A program made the position numbers and the translations under genes. A stretch of DNA of 9,203 nt from Promethearchaeota archaeon (GTDB taxonomy: Archaea; Asgardarchaeota; Lokiarchaeia; Sigynarchaeales; SOKP01). The notes under the pieces were generated by a model. It made no database searches. It was not told the origin of the DNA and was given only the letters and a program-made list of their open reading frames with translations. The stretch spans positions 1 through 9,203 of the forward strand of contig WJKD01000197.1 of NCBI GenBank assembly GCA_014729315.1. The letters are read 5' to 3'. Shown piece after piece: positions 1 through 6,263 of the stretch; within the stretch, counting starts at the first letter, position 1; every line of letters begins with the position of its first letter.

Positions 1-657
1 GAAACTGAAAATCGATGATTCGATTTCATCTTCCAAAAGCTGACTCCGCACATTTACCGCGGTTTCTAACATTCCTCCGGTGGACAGAATCGCCAGCGTA
101 CTATCGCCGTTCGTAACCAGCGGCAGCACCTTGCCGATCTTTAAGCTTTGTATTGATTCGTCGGAATGCAGCGTCGCTTCTCCGGCTCTGCCAAGCCTCA
201 AATAAGCCGGTCCTAAATCATCTTGTATTATTCGTTTTGTGATTTCAAACGCTTCCACTGTATCGCCGGGTGCGAGAACAGTCATGCCGGGCAGCGCTCG
301 CATGATCGCCAGGTCTTCTGTGGCATGATGGGAAAAACCGAGCGACCCGTATGCCAATCCGCCGCCAACAGAGACCATCGTCACATTCAGGTCATGGTAG
401 GCAATATCATTGCGTATTTGTTCCAGCGGACGCAAAATAGTGAAATTGGCAATGGAATAGGTAAATACCTTTTTGCCACCCAGCGCAAGACCCGCGGCAA
501 GCCCGGTCATGTTTTGTTCCGCCACACCGGCATTTATATATTGATTTGGATATTTCTTTTTAAAATTTTCGACAACGCCAAAGCCAAGATCTCCTACAAT
601 CAAAATCGTATTTGGCTGGCTGTATTCTTCAAGTGCATGTATAAATGAATTACGCAT
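1..657 (-). CDS. Transketolase C-terminal subunit (pyrimidine-binding domain), 3' end cut by window
   Basis: This is the second half of a split transketolase, which uses thiamine diphosphate (TPP) to move two-carbon ketol units between sugar phosphates in the cytoplasm. The 219 codons present have no stop and run off the window; the family is usually about 300-330 residues, so roughly 90-110 are missing. Visible signatures are AEQNM at residues 46-50, whose E47 is the glutamate that activates the TPP pyrimidine ring, the glycine-rich stretch GGGLAYGSLGFSHHATEDL near 98-115 with the paired His 110-111, and LPGMTVLAPGD at 122-132. The start ATG (657-655) overlaps the stop of the N-terminal subunit in the 8-base string ATGCGTAA and follows a strong GGAGGA site, so the two halves should be made in step. 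Its place behind a sugar-phosphate transferase suggests a sugar-precursor role rather than central metabolism; that part is inference. Confidence 0.93.
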   Translation of the reverse strand, partial: MRNSFIHALEEYSQPNTILIVGDLGFGVVENFKKKYPNQYINAGVAEQNMTGLAAGLALGGKKVFTYSIANFTILRPLEQIRNDIAYHDLNVTMVSVGGGLAYGSLGFSHHATEDLAIMRALPGMTVLAPGDTVEAFEITKRIIQDDLGPAYLRLGRAGEATLHSDESIQSLKIGKVLPLVTNGDSTLAILSTGGMLETAVNVRSQLLEDEIESSIFSF

Positions 658-1459
658 GTTCCTCCAATTCTTTCATTGCTCGTTCATATTCTTCGCCTTG
701 CGGAGTCCGGTAATGCCAAAGCACGGTATTTTCCATAAATGAAACCCCTTTGCCTTTTGTCGTATTTGCAATAATGCAATTCGGCTTGTTTTCGGATAAC
801 GGCAAATTGTTCAAAACAGACTTTATCTCACCATGATCATGCCCATCGATGCTCGACACTGACCAGCCGAATGATTCCCATTTATCGACAAAAGGCTCCA
901 GGTCTAAAGTATCTTTTACAAAATCGAGGCTTTGAATTTTATTGTAGTCGATGATCGCCACCAGATTCTCCAACTTGTGATGACCGGCAAACAGGATCGC
1001 CTCCCAGGTGGAGCCCTCGTCGCATTCGCCGTCGCTTAATAGCGTAAAAACTCTGTAACTCTTTTTATCCAGTTTTGCACCCAGTGCGATGCCCGTAGCC
1101 ACTGATAATCCGTGCCCCAGCGATCCCGTGGAAAACTCAACCCCGGGAATTCCTTTATGCGAAACATGACCGGAAAGCAGAGAGCCGTTCTGATAATGCG
1201 TCTTCAGCACTTCGGTTTTCAGGAAACCTCTTTCTGCCAGCGCCGCATAAATCCCTGCGCCGGCGTGTCCCTTACTGAGCAGAAAACGATCCCTCTCTTC
1301 CCATGTGGGATCATCGATGCGTATATTTAAAATATCATTATATAAAACCGCTAACAAATCGGCGATGGAAAGCACAGCCCCGACGTGCGAACTTTTGCCG
1401 AGATGCGTCATTTCGATTGCGTGTTTGCGGATTTTTAGTGCATATTCTTTCGAATTCAT
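650..1459 (-). CDS. Transketolase N-terminal subunit (TPP diphosphate-binding domain)
   Basis: At 269 residues this is the full usual size of a stand-alone N-terminal transketolase subunit; with the gene that follows it forms the active TPP enzyme. Motifs in order are SSHVGA (residues 23-28, with the conserved His25), SKGHAGAGIYAAL (62-74), GSLGHGL (112-118), the TPP/metal motif SDGECDEGSTWEA (142-154) ending at Asn173 in DYNKIQ, then KGKGVSFMEN (235-244) and WHY (248-250). The first Gly of the classic GDG motif is Ser142, a change I regard as compatible with activity. The ATG start is preceded by GGGGTGAT, and only 12 bases separate the gene from the sugar-phosphate transferase. Split transketolases in polysaccharide loci are thought to make or rearrange unusual sugars; the actual substrate cannot be read from the sequence. 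Confidence 0.95.
   Translation of the reverse strand: MNSKEYALKIRKHAIEMTHLGKSSHVGAVLSIADLLAVLYNDILNIRIDDPTWEERDRFLLSKGHAGAGIYAALAERGFLKTEVLKTHYQNGSLLSGHVSHKGIPGVEFSTGSLGHGLSVATGIALGAKLDKKSYRVFTLLSDGECDEGSTWEAILFAGHHKLENLVAIIDYNKIQSLDFVKDTLDLEPFVDKWESFGWSVSSIDGHDHGEIKSVLNNLPLSENKPNCIIANTTKGKGVSFMENTVLWHYRTPQGEEYERAMKELEEHA
660..665 (-). promoter_or_regulatory. Ribosome binding site of the transketolase C-terminal subunit
   Basis: GGAGGA lies just upstream of the ATG at 657-655, with about 2-3 bases between. It sits inside the last codons of the upstream subunit gene. It is the strongest Shine-Dalgarno sequence in the window and supports this start. Confidence 0.7.
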
Positions 1460-1471
1460 ATCACCCCATAT

Positions 1472-2071
1472 CTAATTTCTGACAACAACTTTAATTGTAT
1501 TAAAGAGGATTTTCGCATCCAAAACGAGTGATCGGTTTAAAACATATTCCCGCTGCAATGCCAGTTTTTTCGGCTGGATGAGGCTGCGATAGGCGAGATG
1601 GGCGTCTGCAATTCCTGAATTGGCGATAATTTCACCTTCATTTCTGAATTGAATCGAAGACAGATCGGTAATTCCCGGCTTCACATCGAAAATGACATTC
1701 CATTCCGGATCGTAAAGTTCCACCTCCGATACAATTTCCGGACGTGGTCCGATCAGGCTCATTTCGCCTTTCAGCACATTGATCAGTTGCGGTAGCTCAT
1801 CCAATTTATATTTTCGGAGAAATGCACCGGTTTTGGTAATTCTTGAATCAGAATTTGATGTTGTGGGACCGCCTCTTTTTTCCGCATCCACGACCATTGT
1901 GCGGAATTTCAGCATATAGAATGTTTTTTTGTTTTGTCCCACACGCAATCCTCTGTAAAAAATTGGTCCTCGAGCTTCTCTTTTAATTAAAATGGCGATT
2001 AATAGAAACAGCGGTGAAAACAATATTAAAGCAAAAAGAGAAGCCATGATATCTACGATTCGTTTTAGCAT
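1472..2071 (-). CDS. Polyprenyl-phosphate sugar-1-phosphate transferase (bacterial sugar transferase, PglC-like size)
   Basis: This enzyme starts repeat-unit assembly by moving a sugar-1-phosphate from a nucleotide sugar onto undecaprenyl phosphate at the inner face of the membrane. The 199-residue length is that of the small, PglC-like monotopic transferases rather than the large WbaP/WcaJ type. Residues 4-29 form the hydrophobic membrane-associated helix. Then follow the basic KFRTM motif (55-59), the catalytic Asp-Glu pair D91-E92 inside KLDELPQLINVLKGEMSLIG, the signature GPRPE (108-112) and KPGIT (131-135). The ATG at 2071-2069 has a good AAAGGA site 7 bases upstream, which overlaps the stop of the FemAB remnant before it. 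The donor sugar cannot be deduced. The presence of this gene marks the locus as lipid-linked, Wzx/Wzy-type synthesis. Confidence 0.95.
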   Translation of the reverse strand: MLKRIVDIMASLFALILFSPLFLLIAILIKREARGPIFYRGLRVGQNKKTFYMLKFRTMVVDAEKRGGPTTSNSDSRITKTGAFLRKYKLDELPQLINVLKGEMSLIGPRPEIVSEVELYDPEWNVIFDVKPGITDLSSIQFRNEGEIIANSGIADAHLAYRSLIQPKKLALQREYVLNRSLVLDAKILFNTIKVVVRN

Positions 2072-2078
2072 AAATCTA

Positions 2079-2084
2079 TCCTTT
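2079..2084 (-). promoter_or_regulatory. Ribosome binding site of the sugar-phosphate transferase
   Basis: AAAGGA with a 7-base spacer to the ATG at 2071-2069 supports that start. It directly abuts the TGA of the FemAB remnant (2086-2084). That may explain why the end of the remnant has been kept. Confidence 0.65.
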
Positions 2085-2233
2085 CAGAATATTTCTCTTT
2101 TAATGAATTTAAGCATAATTTCCAACGGTAATTTTGCTTTGTTCACGACAAAATATGGCGTAAGTTTACCGCCAAATTGCCTGATGTATTTTTCAATTCC
2201 AGGCATCATGGATCCTTGATAATCGTAATAATG
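2084..2233 (-). pseudogene. C-terminal remnant of a second FemAB-like (GNAT-fold) transferase gene
   Basis: The 169 bases between the GT2 gene and the sugar-phosphate transferase are not empty. Read from 2233 down to the TGA at 2086-2084 they encode 49 residues, starting HYYDYQGSMMPG and ending in LKFIKREIF. These align without gaps to the last 47 residues of the intact FemAB-like gene at 4082-5047 (roughly residues 275-321 there). By hand count 30 of 47 positions are identical, including QGSM/EGSM, RQFGG/RRFGG, LTPY, AKLP and KREIF. Homology stops abruptly at about 2233, ten bases beyond the GT2 stop codon, so a deletion probably removed the first ~270 codons. Many third positions and several residues differ, so this is not a recent copy of the intact gene. 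ATG codons at about 2209 and 2206 follow an AAGGA, so a 41-residue peptide could be made, but it would lack the acyltransferase core. Confidence 0.85.
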
Positions 2234-2240
2234 AGATGAT

Positions 2241-3272
2241 TCAATTCGGATCGGCTGCTAATTTCGGCTGTCGCGCTGTGACGGCTAATTTCCAGAGCCC
2301 CCACAGGGAACCTAATCCATAGCCAAAATGTCGGGCGCCAAAGACAAAAGGCAATATAATGAAAAATGGGACATTTTTGTATCGCCATGCAAGAGTCGCC
2401 GATGAAAACAAGCTCAGCAGAAAATAGGCAGATATGCCGCTTATGAACATAATTTTGAACGGTGTCCATAAAAACGAAACCAGCAAACCGACCAGCACCG
2501 ATGCCACAAAGAATAAAGGCAGCAGATGGCGAAATTTAAACATCGCACTGCCGAATTTCAGTGGAAAGACCGCCCAGAAGCCGTCCTTGAAATTGTGCAG
2601 GAAAAAGGATTTGAGCGTCGGTTTTGCAAAATATTCTGCGACGATTGACGGAACGAGCAGAATCTTTCCTCCACTGGATTTCAGCCGGATATTGAAGTCC
2701 ATATCCTGGCTTCGCACCAGATTTTCATTGAACAGCCCGACCTCATCGAAAACTTTCTTTTTATAACACCCGCCGAACACAGTATCCGCCCAGATCGGTT
2801 TTTGCGAACCCACACGAAAGCTTGAATTCCCGACTCCGAACGGATGTGATAATGATTCTGCAATCGCCTTTGCCACGTTTGTCTTATCGCCCGGTAATGT
2901 TTTCAGAATACCGCCAACATTGTCCGCATCATATTCGTTCAAATACTTTACGCAGTTAGAAATGTAATCACTCTCATATTTTGAATGCGAGCCCATGATC
3001 ATCACTACATCGCCGCTCGCATTTTTAATACCGAGATTGAAGGCAGACGGGGTGATAAATTTTGGATTATCGACGCGTTCAATAAATGAAAAATTTTGTG
3101 CATATGTATCAATAATATCCCGGGTTTTATCTGTGCTCATGCCATCAACAACCAGCACTTCGAGATGTTCCTTCGGATAATCATTCGCAATAATCGATTC
3201 GAGACAATTGCCAATATATTTTTCTTCATTACGGCATGCGACAACTACCGTAACTTTATGATGATTGTTCAT
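2241..3272 (-). CDS. GT2-family glycosyltransferase, ExoA-like, with C-terminal membrane segments
   Basis: This is probably an inverting glycosyltransferase acting on lipid-linked intermediates at the inner membrane face. With the ATG at 3272-3270 it has 343 residues; the numbers here count from that ATG. The GT-A domain opens with VTVVVACRNEEKYIGNCLES (residues 7-26), then VLVVDGMSTDKT (39-50), AFNLGIKNASGDVV (77-90), the donor-region loop FGGCYKKKVFDEVGLFNE, and QDMDFNIRLKSSGG (189-202). Hydrophobic segments near 250-268, 274-291 and 300-312 anchor it, and the overall plan matches ExoA of succinoglycan synthesis. One oddity is that the DxD/DxH position reads MGSHS (93-97), with Gly where Asp is expected. 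I prefer this ATG because GGTGAG sits 5 bases upstream; a GTG two codons earlier (3278) is possible. The gene overlaps the deacetylase-like gene by 17 bases, so it is probably coupled to it. Substrate is unknown. Confidence 0.93.
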   Translation of the reverse strand: MNNHHKVTVVVACRNEEKYIGNCLESIIANDYPKEHLEVLVVDGMSTDKTRDIIDTYAQNFSFIERVDNPKFITPSAFNLGIKNASGDVVMIMGSHSKYESDYISNCVKYLNEYDADNVGGILKTLPGDKTNVAKAIAESLSHPFGVGNSSFRVGSQKPIWADTVFGGCYKKKVFDEVGLFNENLVRSQDMDFNIRLKSSGGKILLVPSIVAEYFAKPTLKSFFLHNFKDGFWAVFPLKFGSAMFKFRHLLPLFFVASVLVGLLVSFLWTPFKIMFISGISAYFLLSLFSSATLAWRYKNVPFFIILPFVFGARHFGYGLGSLWGLWKLAVTARQPKLAADPN

Positions 3273-4077
3273 ATTCACTCACCAACTCTGTTATTGCTTG
3301 ATTGTAATTTGTAAAGTTAAAGTTATTTATTTTCAGATAATCGATCAGCCACAGGTACCAATTCTTGCATGTTTTAAAAGCATCCGAAAAATAAAAGTCA
3401 TGCAATAAAATGGAAAAGAAATTCATTTTTGCATTCAACGCTTCATCCAGCGCTCGCTTTGTTTTGTCCTGAAAAGCCGTTAATTTCTGATCCTGCCATT
3501 TATTGTTATTACTCATGAGATAAGAATCCATGATCTGCACCGGAAATTCCCACATTCCATGCAGGGGATAGGGATCACAGACTTCAAATTTCGAGGCATC
3601 ATAACGGTAGCCAAGCCTGCTCATATTTTTGAAGGTATGTTCATTCGAGCGCAGATAGTGCATGCGAATGCCGACATGATCATGATTCACAAAAGAGGAG
3701 AAGAGTTCGAACTCGTCTAACATTTCCGGGTAACTCGAATATTTTATGCCGTGAATCCCGACCTCAAAACCGGCATTGGCAATTTGTTCAATCCAATACT
3801 GTGCCTTTACTTTGTCATAACTTAGACCAATACCATTCGATACCGCTACGAAGAACGTCGCAGGAATTTCATTGGCAGCGTTGAAGTCCATCAGCTCATT
3901 CAGGTTCTGCCATTTATTTGTGAACAGGCTGTTCATCCGGGAAAATACTTCTGCCGAACTTATATTCCGGGTGCCGAATTCGATTATGCTTCTCACAATG
4001 AATTTTGGGATGATAAGATCCTTTCTATGTTCCCAGGCAGTTATATGATCCACATCGTGCGAAATAATAATTTTCAT
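3256..4077 (-). CDS. Polysaccharide deacetylase-like (NodB/CE4 superfamily) protein
   Basis: The 273-residue protein has the landmarks of the NodB-homology fold, whose members remove acetyl groups from N-acetyl sugars with a divalent metal. It has SHDVDH (residues 6-11; D8 would be the base and D10 a metal ligand), IPATFFVA (71-78), GIHGIKYSSY (107-116; H109 a metal ligand), IRMHYLR (137-143), GYRYDAS (156-162), WEFPV (176-180) and LLHDF (224-228; His226). The canonical second metal histidine, four residues after H109, is Tyr113, so catalysis may differ from classical CE4 enzymes. No signal peptide is visible: the first strand begins at residue 2, so it probably acts in the cytoplasm on precursors or lipid-linked sugars. 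It lies 4 bases after the FemAB-like gene and overlaps the GT2 gene. Such a protein could expose an amino group for the FemAB-like enzyme to acylate; this is inference. Confidence 0.85.
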   Translation of the reverse strand: MKIIISHDVDHITAWEHRKDLIIPKFIVRSIIEFGTRNISSAEVFSRMNSLFTNKWQNLNELMDFNAANEIPATFFVAVSNGIGLSYDKVKAQYWIEQIANAGFEVGIHGIKYSSYPEMLDEFELFSSFVNHDHVGIRMHYLRSNEHTFKNMSRLGYRYDASKFEVCDPYPLHGMWEFPVQIMDSYLMSNNNKWQDQKLTAFQDKTKRALDEALNAKMNFFSILLHDFYFSDAFKTCKNWYLWLIDYLKINNFNFTNYNQAITELVSEYEQSS

Positions 4078-4081
4078 GTTA

Positions 4082-5047
4082 TTAGAATATTTCCCGTTTG
4101 AAAAACTTCAATACAAACTCATAAGGTAATTTTGCTCTGTTTATAACATAATAGGGTGTTAATGTCCCGCCAAATCTGCGCAGGAAATTTTCATACCGGG
4201 GGATCATCGAACCTTCGAAGTCGTAGTGCTTCAAGCCGATTTCTTTGCAATACTTCATAGTCTCCCAGATGCACATTGATAAAGCCCCCCGGTGTTTCGA
4301 ATTGTGGTCATAACCGCTTAGAAGCCCATGCGAAGAATTTTTATCATAAATCATCAGCGCACCGGCAATCGGTTTTTCGTCGTCATATGTAATATATGCC
4401 ACACTATTGTTATCATTGGCAAAGTCAAATAAAATTCGCTCGACATATTTTTGATCGATATCCATCTTTTGTCTGGAAAACGTCTTGTTTACGAGTGTGT
4501 GGATCAGGGAATAATCGTCGGTTTTTTCGACTTTTAAGCCATCCTTTTCGCCTTTTTTTATTTCATTTCTGGTGTCGCTCGCCATGTTTTGCCATATCTC
4601 TTCCACAGATTTATTTAGTTCCAGGATGTACTTGTATCTGGGAACAACTTTGAATTTTTTCCAGATAAATGGCTGCGTATCGACTATCTGATGATTCAAT
4701 GAAAGTGACATCACCGAAAAAGGTAATTTTTTTAGGTGCTCTGCAATTAGCTCCGATAGCTTTTTCCATTTCGATACTTTTTTGATATGAGATTGAGAAT
4801 TATTAAGAAAAAACGGACCCATTTCCGGTGTAAACGGCAGATCGCGGTAAATCGAAAAACCGTATTGTTTCATCTTAAATATTGAAAAGCCACCTATTAA
4901 AGATGAATCACCATCGTATATGCCATAGCATGTTGCATTCTCACCGAATAATTTCGCCCATTTCGCTGAGCTATAGATTGTTCCTAATTCTTCTGCAAGT
5001 TGATTGAATTGTTCCTCATCTTTTTGTTCAAGTTCTTTTATTTTCAT
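4082..5047 (-). CDS. FemAB-like / GNAT-fold acyl- or aminoacyltransferase
   Basis: This 321-residue protein resembles the FemAB/BioF2-type double-GNAT group (Acetyltransf_6 family). FemX/A/B members add amino acids from aminoacyl-tRNA to peptidoglycan precursors; related members in polysaccharide loci are thought to acylate sugars. Visible features are an N-terminal GNAT-like half with FRDLPFTPEMGPFF-like residues near 67-80, then YILELNKSVEEIWQNMASDTRNEIKKGEK (140-168), the typical helix before the second half. The second half has IAGALMIYDKNSSHGLLSGY (227-246), HRGALSMCIWETMKYCKEIG (252-271) and the C-terminal signature HYDFEGSMIPRYENFLRRFG (274-293). An AAGGA site 6 bases upstream supports the ATG. 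It follows the only real intergenic gap in the upstream gene string. A decayed relative of its last 47 residues lies at 2084-2233. The true acceptor and donor cannot be told from sequence. Confidence 0.87.
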   Translation of the reverse strand: MKIKELEQKDEEQFNQLAEELGTIYSSAKWAKLFGENATCYGIYDGDSSLIGGFSIFKMKQYGFSIYRDLPFTPEMGPFFLNNSQSHIKKVSKWKKLSELIAEHLKKLPFSVMSLSLNHQIVDTQPFIWKKFKVVPRYKYILELNKSVEEIWQNMASDTRNEIKKGEKDGLKVEKTDDYSLIHTLVNKTFSRQKMDIDQKYVERILFDFANDNNSVAYITYDDEKPIAGALMIYDKNSSHGLLSGYDHNSKHRGALSMCIWETMKYCKEIGLKHYDFEGSMIPRYENFLRRFGGTLTPYYVINRAKLPYEFVLKFFKREIF

Positions 5048-5053
5048 TGGAAA

Positions 5054-5058
5054 TCCTT
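5054..5058 (-). promoter_or_regulatory. Ribosome binding site of the FemAB-like gene
   Basis: AAGGA with a 6-base spacer to the ATG at 5047-5045. Unlike most starts here, this one does not overlap the upstream gene, so it can be translated independently. Confidence 0.65.
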
Positions 5059-5067
5059 GACTCTTTT

Positions 5068-5096
5068 ATTTTAATATTGTCAATTCAATTGAGCAA
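5068..5096 (-). promoter_or_regulatory. Possible weak sigma70-type promoter ahead of the FemAB-like gene
   Basis: Reading the minus strand, TTGCTC (5096-5091; 3 of 6 to TTGACA) is followed after exactly 17 bases by TAAAAT (5073-5068; 5 of 6 to TATAAT). It sits at the end of the GT4 gene and in the 37-base gap that follows. It would transcribe the FemAB-like, deacetylase, GT2, sugar-phosphate transferase and transketolase genes. AT-rich sequence produces such matches by chance, so this is only a candidate. Confidence 0.22.
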
Positions 5097-5100
5097 TTGA
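5085..5100. repeat. 16-base palindrome over the GT4 stop codon
   Basis: The sequence TCAATTGAGCAATTGA has 7-base inverted arms around a 2-base centre. It covers the last codons and TGA of the GT4 gene. A stem with so small a loop and so few GC pairs, and with no clean run of T downstream on the minus strand, is unlikely to be an efficient terminator. It could be a protein-binding site or chance. Confidence 0.35.
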
Positions 5101-6263
5101 TCATAAACACTAAACAGCTTAGGTTCCATTTTGTCCCAATTCCACCAGGCGAGCACAGCCTTTTTACCGGACTCGGACGTTCTCTTCCAGCCATTTCTAT
5201 CATCAAGGATCATTCGCACTCCTTTTGCCAACTCTTCCTCTTTGGTGGAATCAAATGTCCTTCCGCAGTTCGCTTTTTGGATATACGATGCGATAGGTGG
5301 TAAATTGGCACCCAGCACGGGAATACCACAGCTCATGTACTCAAATTGTTTGATCGGAATATTCTTGTGATATTTGGGGATCGGTAAATAAGCGATAAGT
5401 CCGACTTTGGCAATGGATATATAATTCACTATTTCATGATGAGGAACTTTGCCGAGAATCTGAACATTATTTTCTAATTGCAACTCACGCATTATCTGTT
5501 TCACTTTTGCTCTCATTTGTTCATCCATGGGACCGGCTAGTATCAACAAGATATTATCATGATATTTTTTTATAAGAACCATTGCCCGCACCATTTGATA
5601 AATACCTTTGTTAATGCTCATGGTCCCGCTATAGATGATAGGAATTTTCCCGTAGTATTTTTGTTTTAATTGGAGGATTTGATCTTCCTTTGGAGCGAAT
5701 AGCTGCAGCCGAGGATAATTGTAAACGATTTCGACACGATATCCTGGACTTTTAAAACGTTCTGCGATATTTTCATCTGCTGTGATCAGGTAGTGAGCGA
5801 AGCGTGCGAAAAACCGCTCTGAGATATCCACTAACTTTTCCATCAGAGGGCGCAGCAGTTTCGGGATCTTTTGGGAGTCATAAGCCATTTCCGGGTAAAC
5901 TTCATGTATATCATAAATAATTTTAATAGAGGAAAACAACCGAATGAACGGCAAGGTAAAGATAAGTTCAAAATCATGAAAATGGCACACTGTCGGTTTT
6001 AATTTCAATAGTTTTATCAATGCCTGAGGAATAATCAAAAATCGAGATAACAATGAATTTACTTTTCGAAGCGGAATGAATTTTATCTGTTCGTTATCCT
6101 GTGGAAAATCATCCTTACCATCAGGCATAATCATGTATATCGATGAATATTTTTTCCTGAGGCTATGCACTTCTTTGTAATAAATTCTATCGTCTAACGG
6201 ACCGTGTCCTGTGCTAAGCATACAAACTGAATTATTCATTTTGGAAGTTTTCATAGATTTCAT
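5085..6263 (-). CDS. GT4-family glycosyltransferase
   Basis: This 392-residue GT-B retaining glycosyltransferase should add one sugar of the repeat unit in the cytoplasm. The N-terminal domain shows VCMLSTGHGPLDDRIYYKE (residues 13-31), HFHDFEL (94-100) and IIYDIHEVYPE (115-125), typical of GT4 enzymes that begin with CMLST and bind acceptor through the H-x-H-D loop. The C-terminal donor domain shows IIYSGTMSINKG (209-220), ILLILAGPMDEQM (238-250) and PIKQFEYMSCGIPVLGAN (303-320). E308 matches the second Glu of the E-x7-E motif; the first is not conserved. Three ATGs are possible, at 6263, 6254 and 6239. The family's first strand usually starts within a few residues of Met, which favours 6239 and would give an 8-base ATGAATAA overlap with the preceding GT4. 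The longest form overlaps by 32 bases and has a weak GGAT site. A 16-base palindrome covers the stop codon. Substrate unknown. Confidence 0.93.
   Translation of the reverse strand: MKSMKTSKMNNSVCMLSTGHGPLDDRIYYKEVHSLRKKYSSIYMIMPDGKDDFPQDNEQIKFIPLRKVNSLLSRFLIIPQALIKLLKLKPTVCHFHDFELIFTLPFIRLFSSIKIIYDIHEVYPEMAYDSQKIPKLLRPLMEKLVDISERFFARFAHYLITADENIAERFKSPGYRVEIVYNYPRLQLFAPKEDQILQLKQKYYGKIPIIYSGTMSINKGIYQMVRAMVLIKKYHDNILLILAGPMDEQMRAKVKQIMRELQLENNVQILGKVPHHEIVNYISIAKVGLIAYLPIPKYHKNIPIKQFEYMSCGIPVLGANLPPIASYIQKANCGRTFDSTKEEELAKGVRMILDDRNGWKRTSESGKKAVLAWWNWDKMEPKLFSVYDQLLN

Noticed and set aside
223..648. 141-codon open frame on the plus strand
   Set aside because: It is wholly antisense to the transketolase C-terminal gene, whose minus-strand frame carries all the family motifs. 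The plus-strand peptide has no recognisable domain.
2206..2211. Functional small protein from the ATG pair in the FemAB remnant
   Set aside because: An AAGGA precedes it, but that sequence is coding in the parent gene. The product would be only the last 41 residues of a ~320-residue enzyme, without the acyltransferase core.
2206..2469. 87-codon minus-strand frame over the end of the GT2 gene
   Set aside because: It overlaps the GT2 gene in another frame and stops inside the FemAB remnant in a frame that does not match FemAB. It is a shadow frame.
2434..2766. 110-codon plus-strand frame opposite the GT2 gene
   Set aside because: It is antisense to a well-supported glycosyltransferase, with no ribosome site or family motif.
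5085..5100. Rho-independent terminator at the GT4 stop codon
   Set aside because: The inverted repeat is AT-rich with only a 2-base centre, and no clean U-run follows on the transcribed strand.
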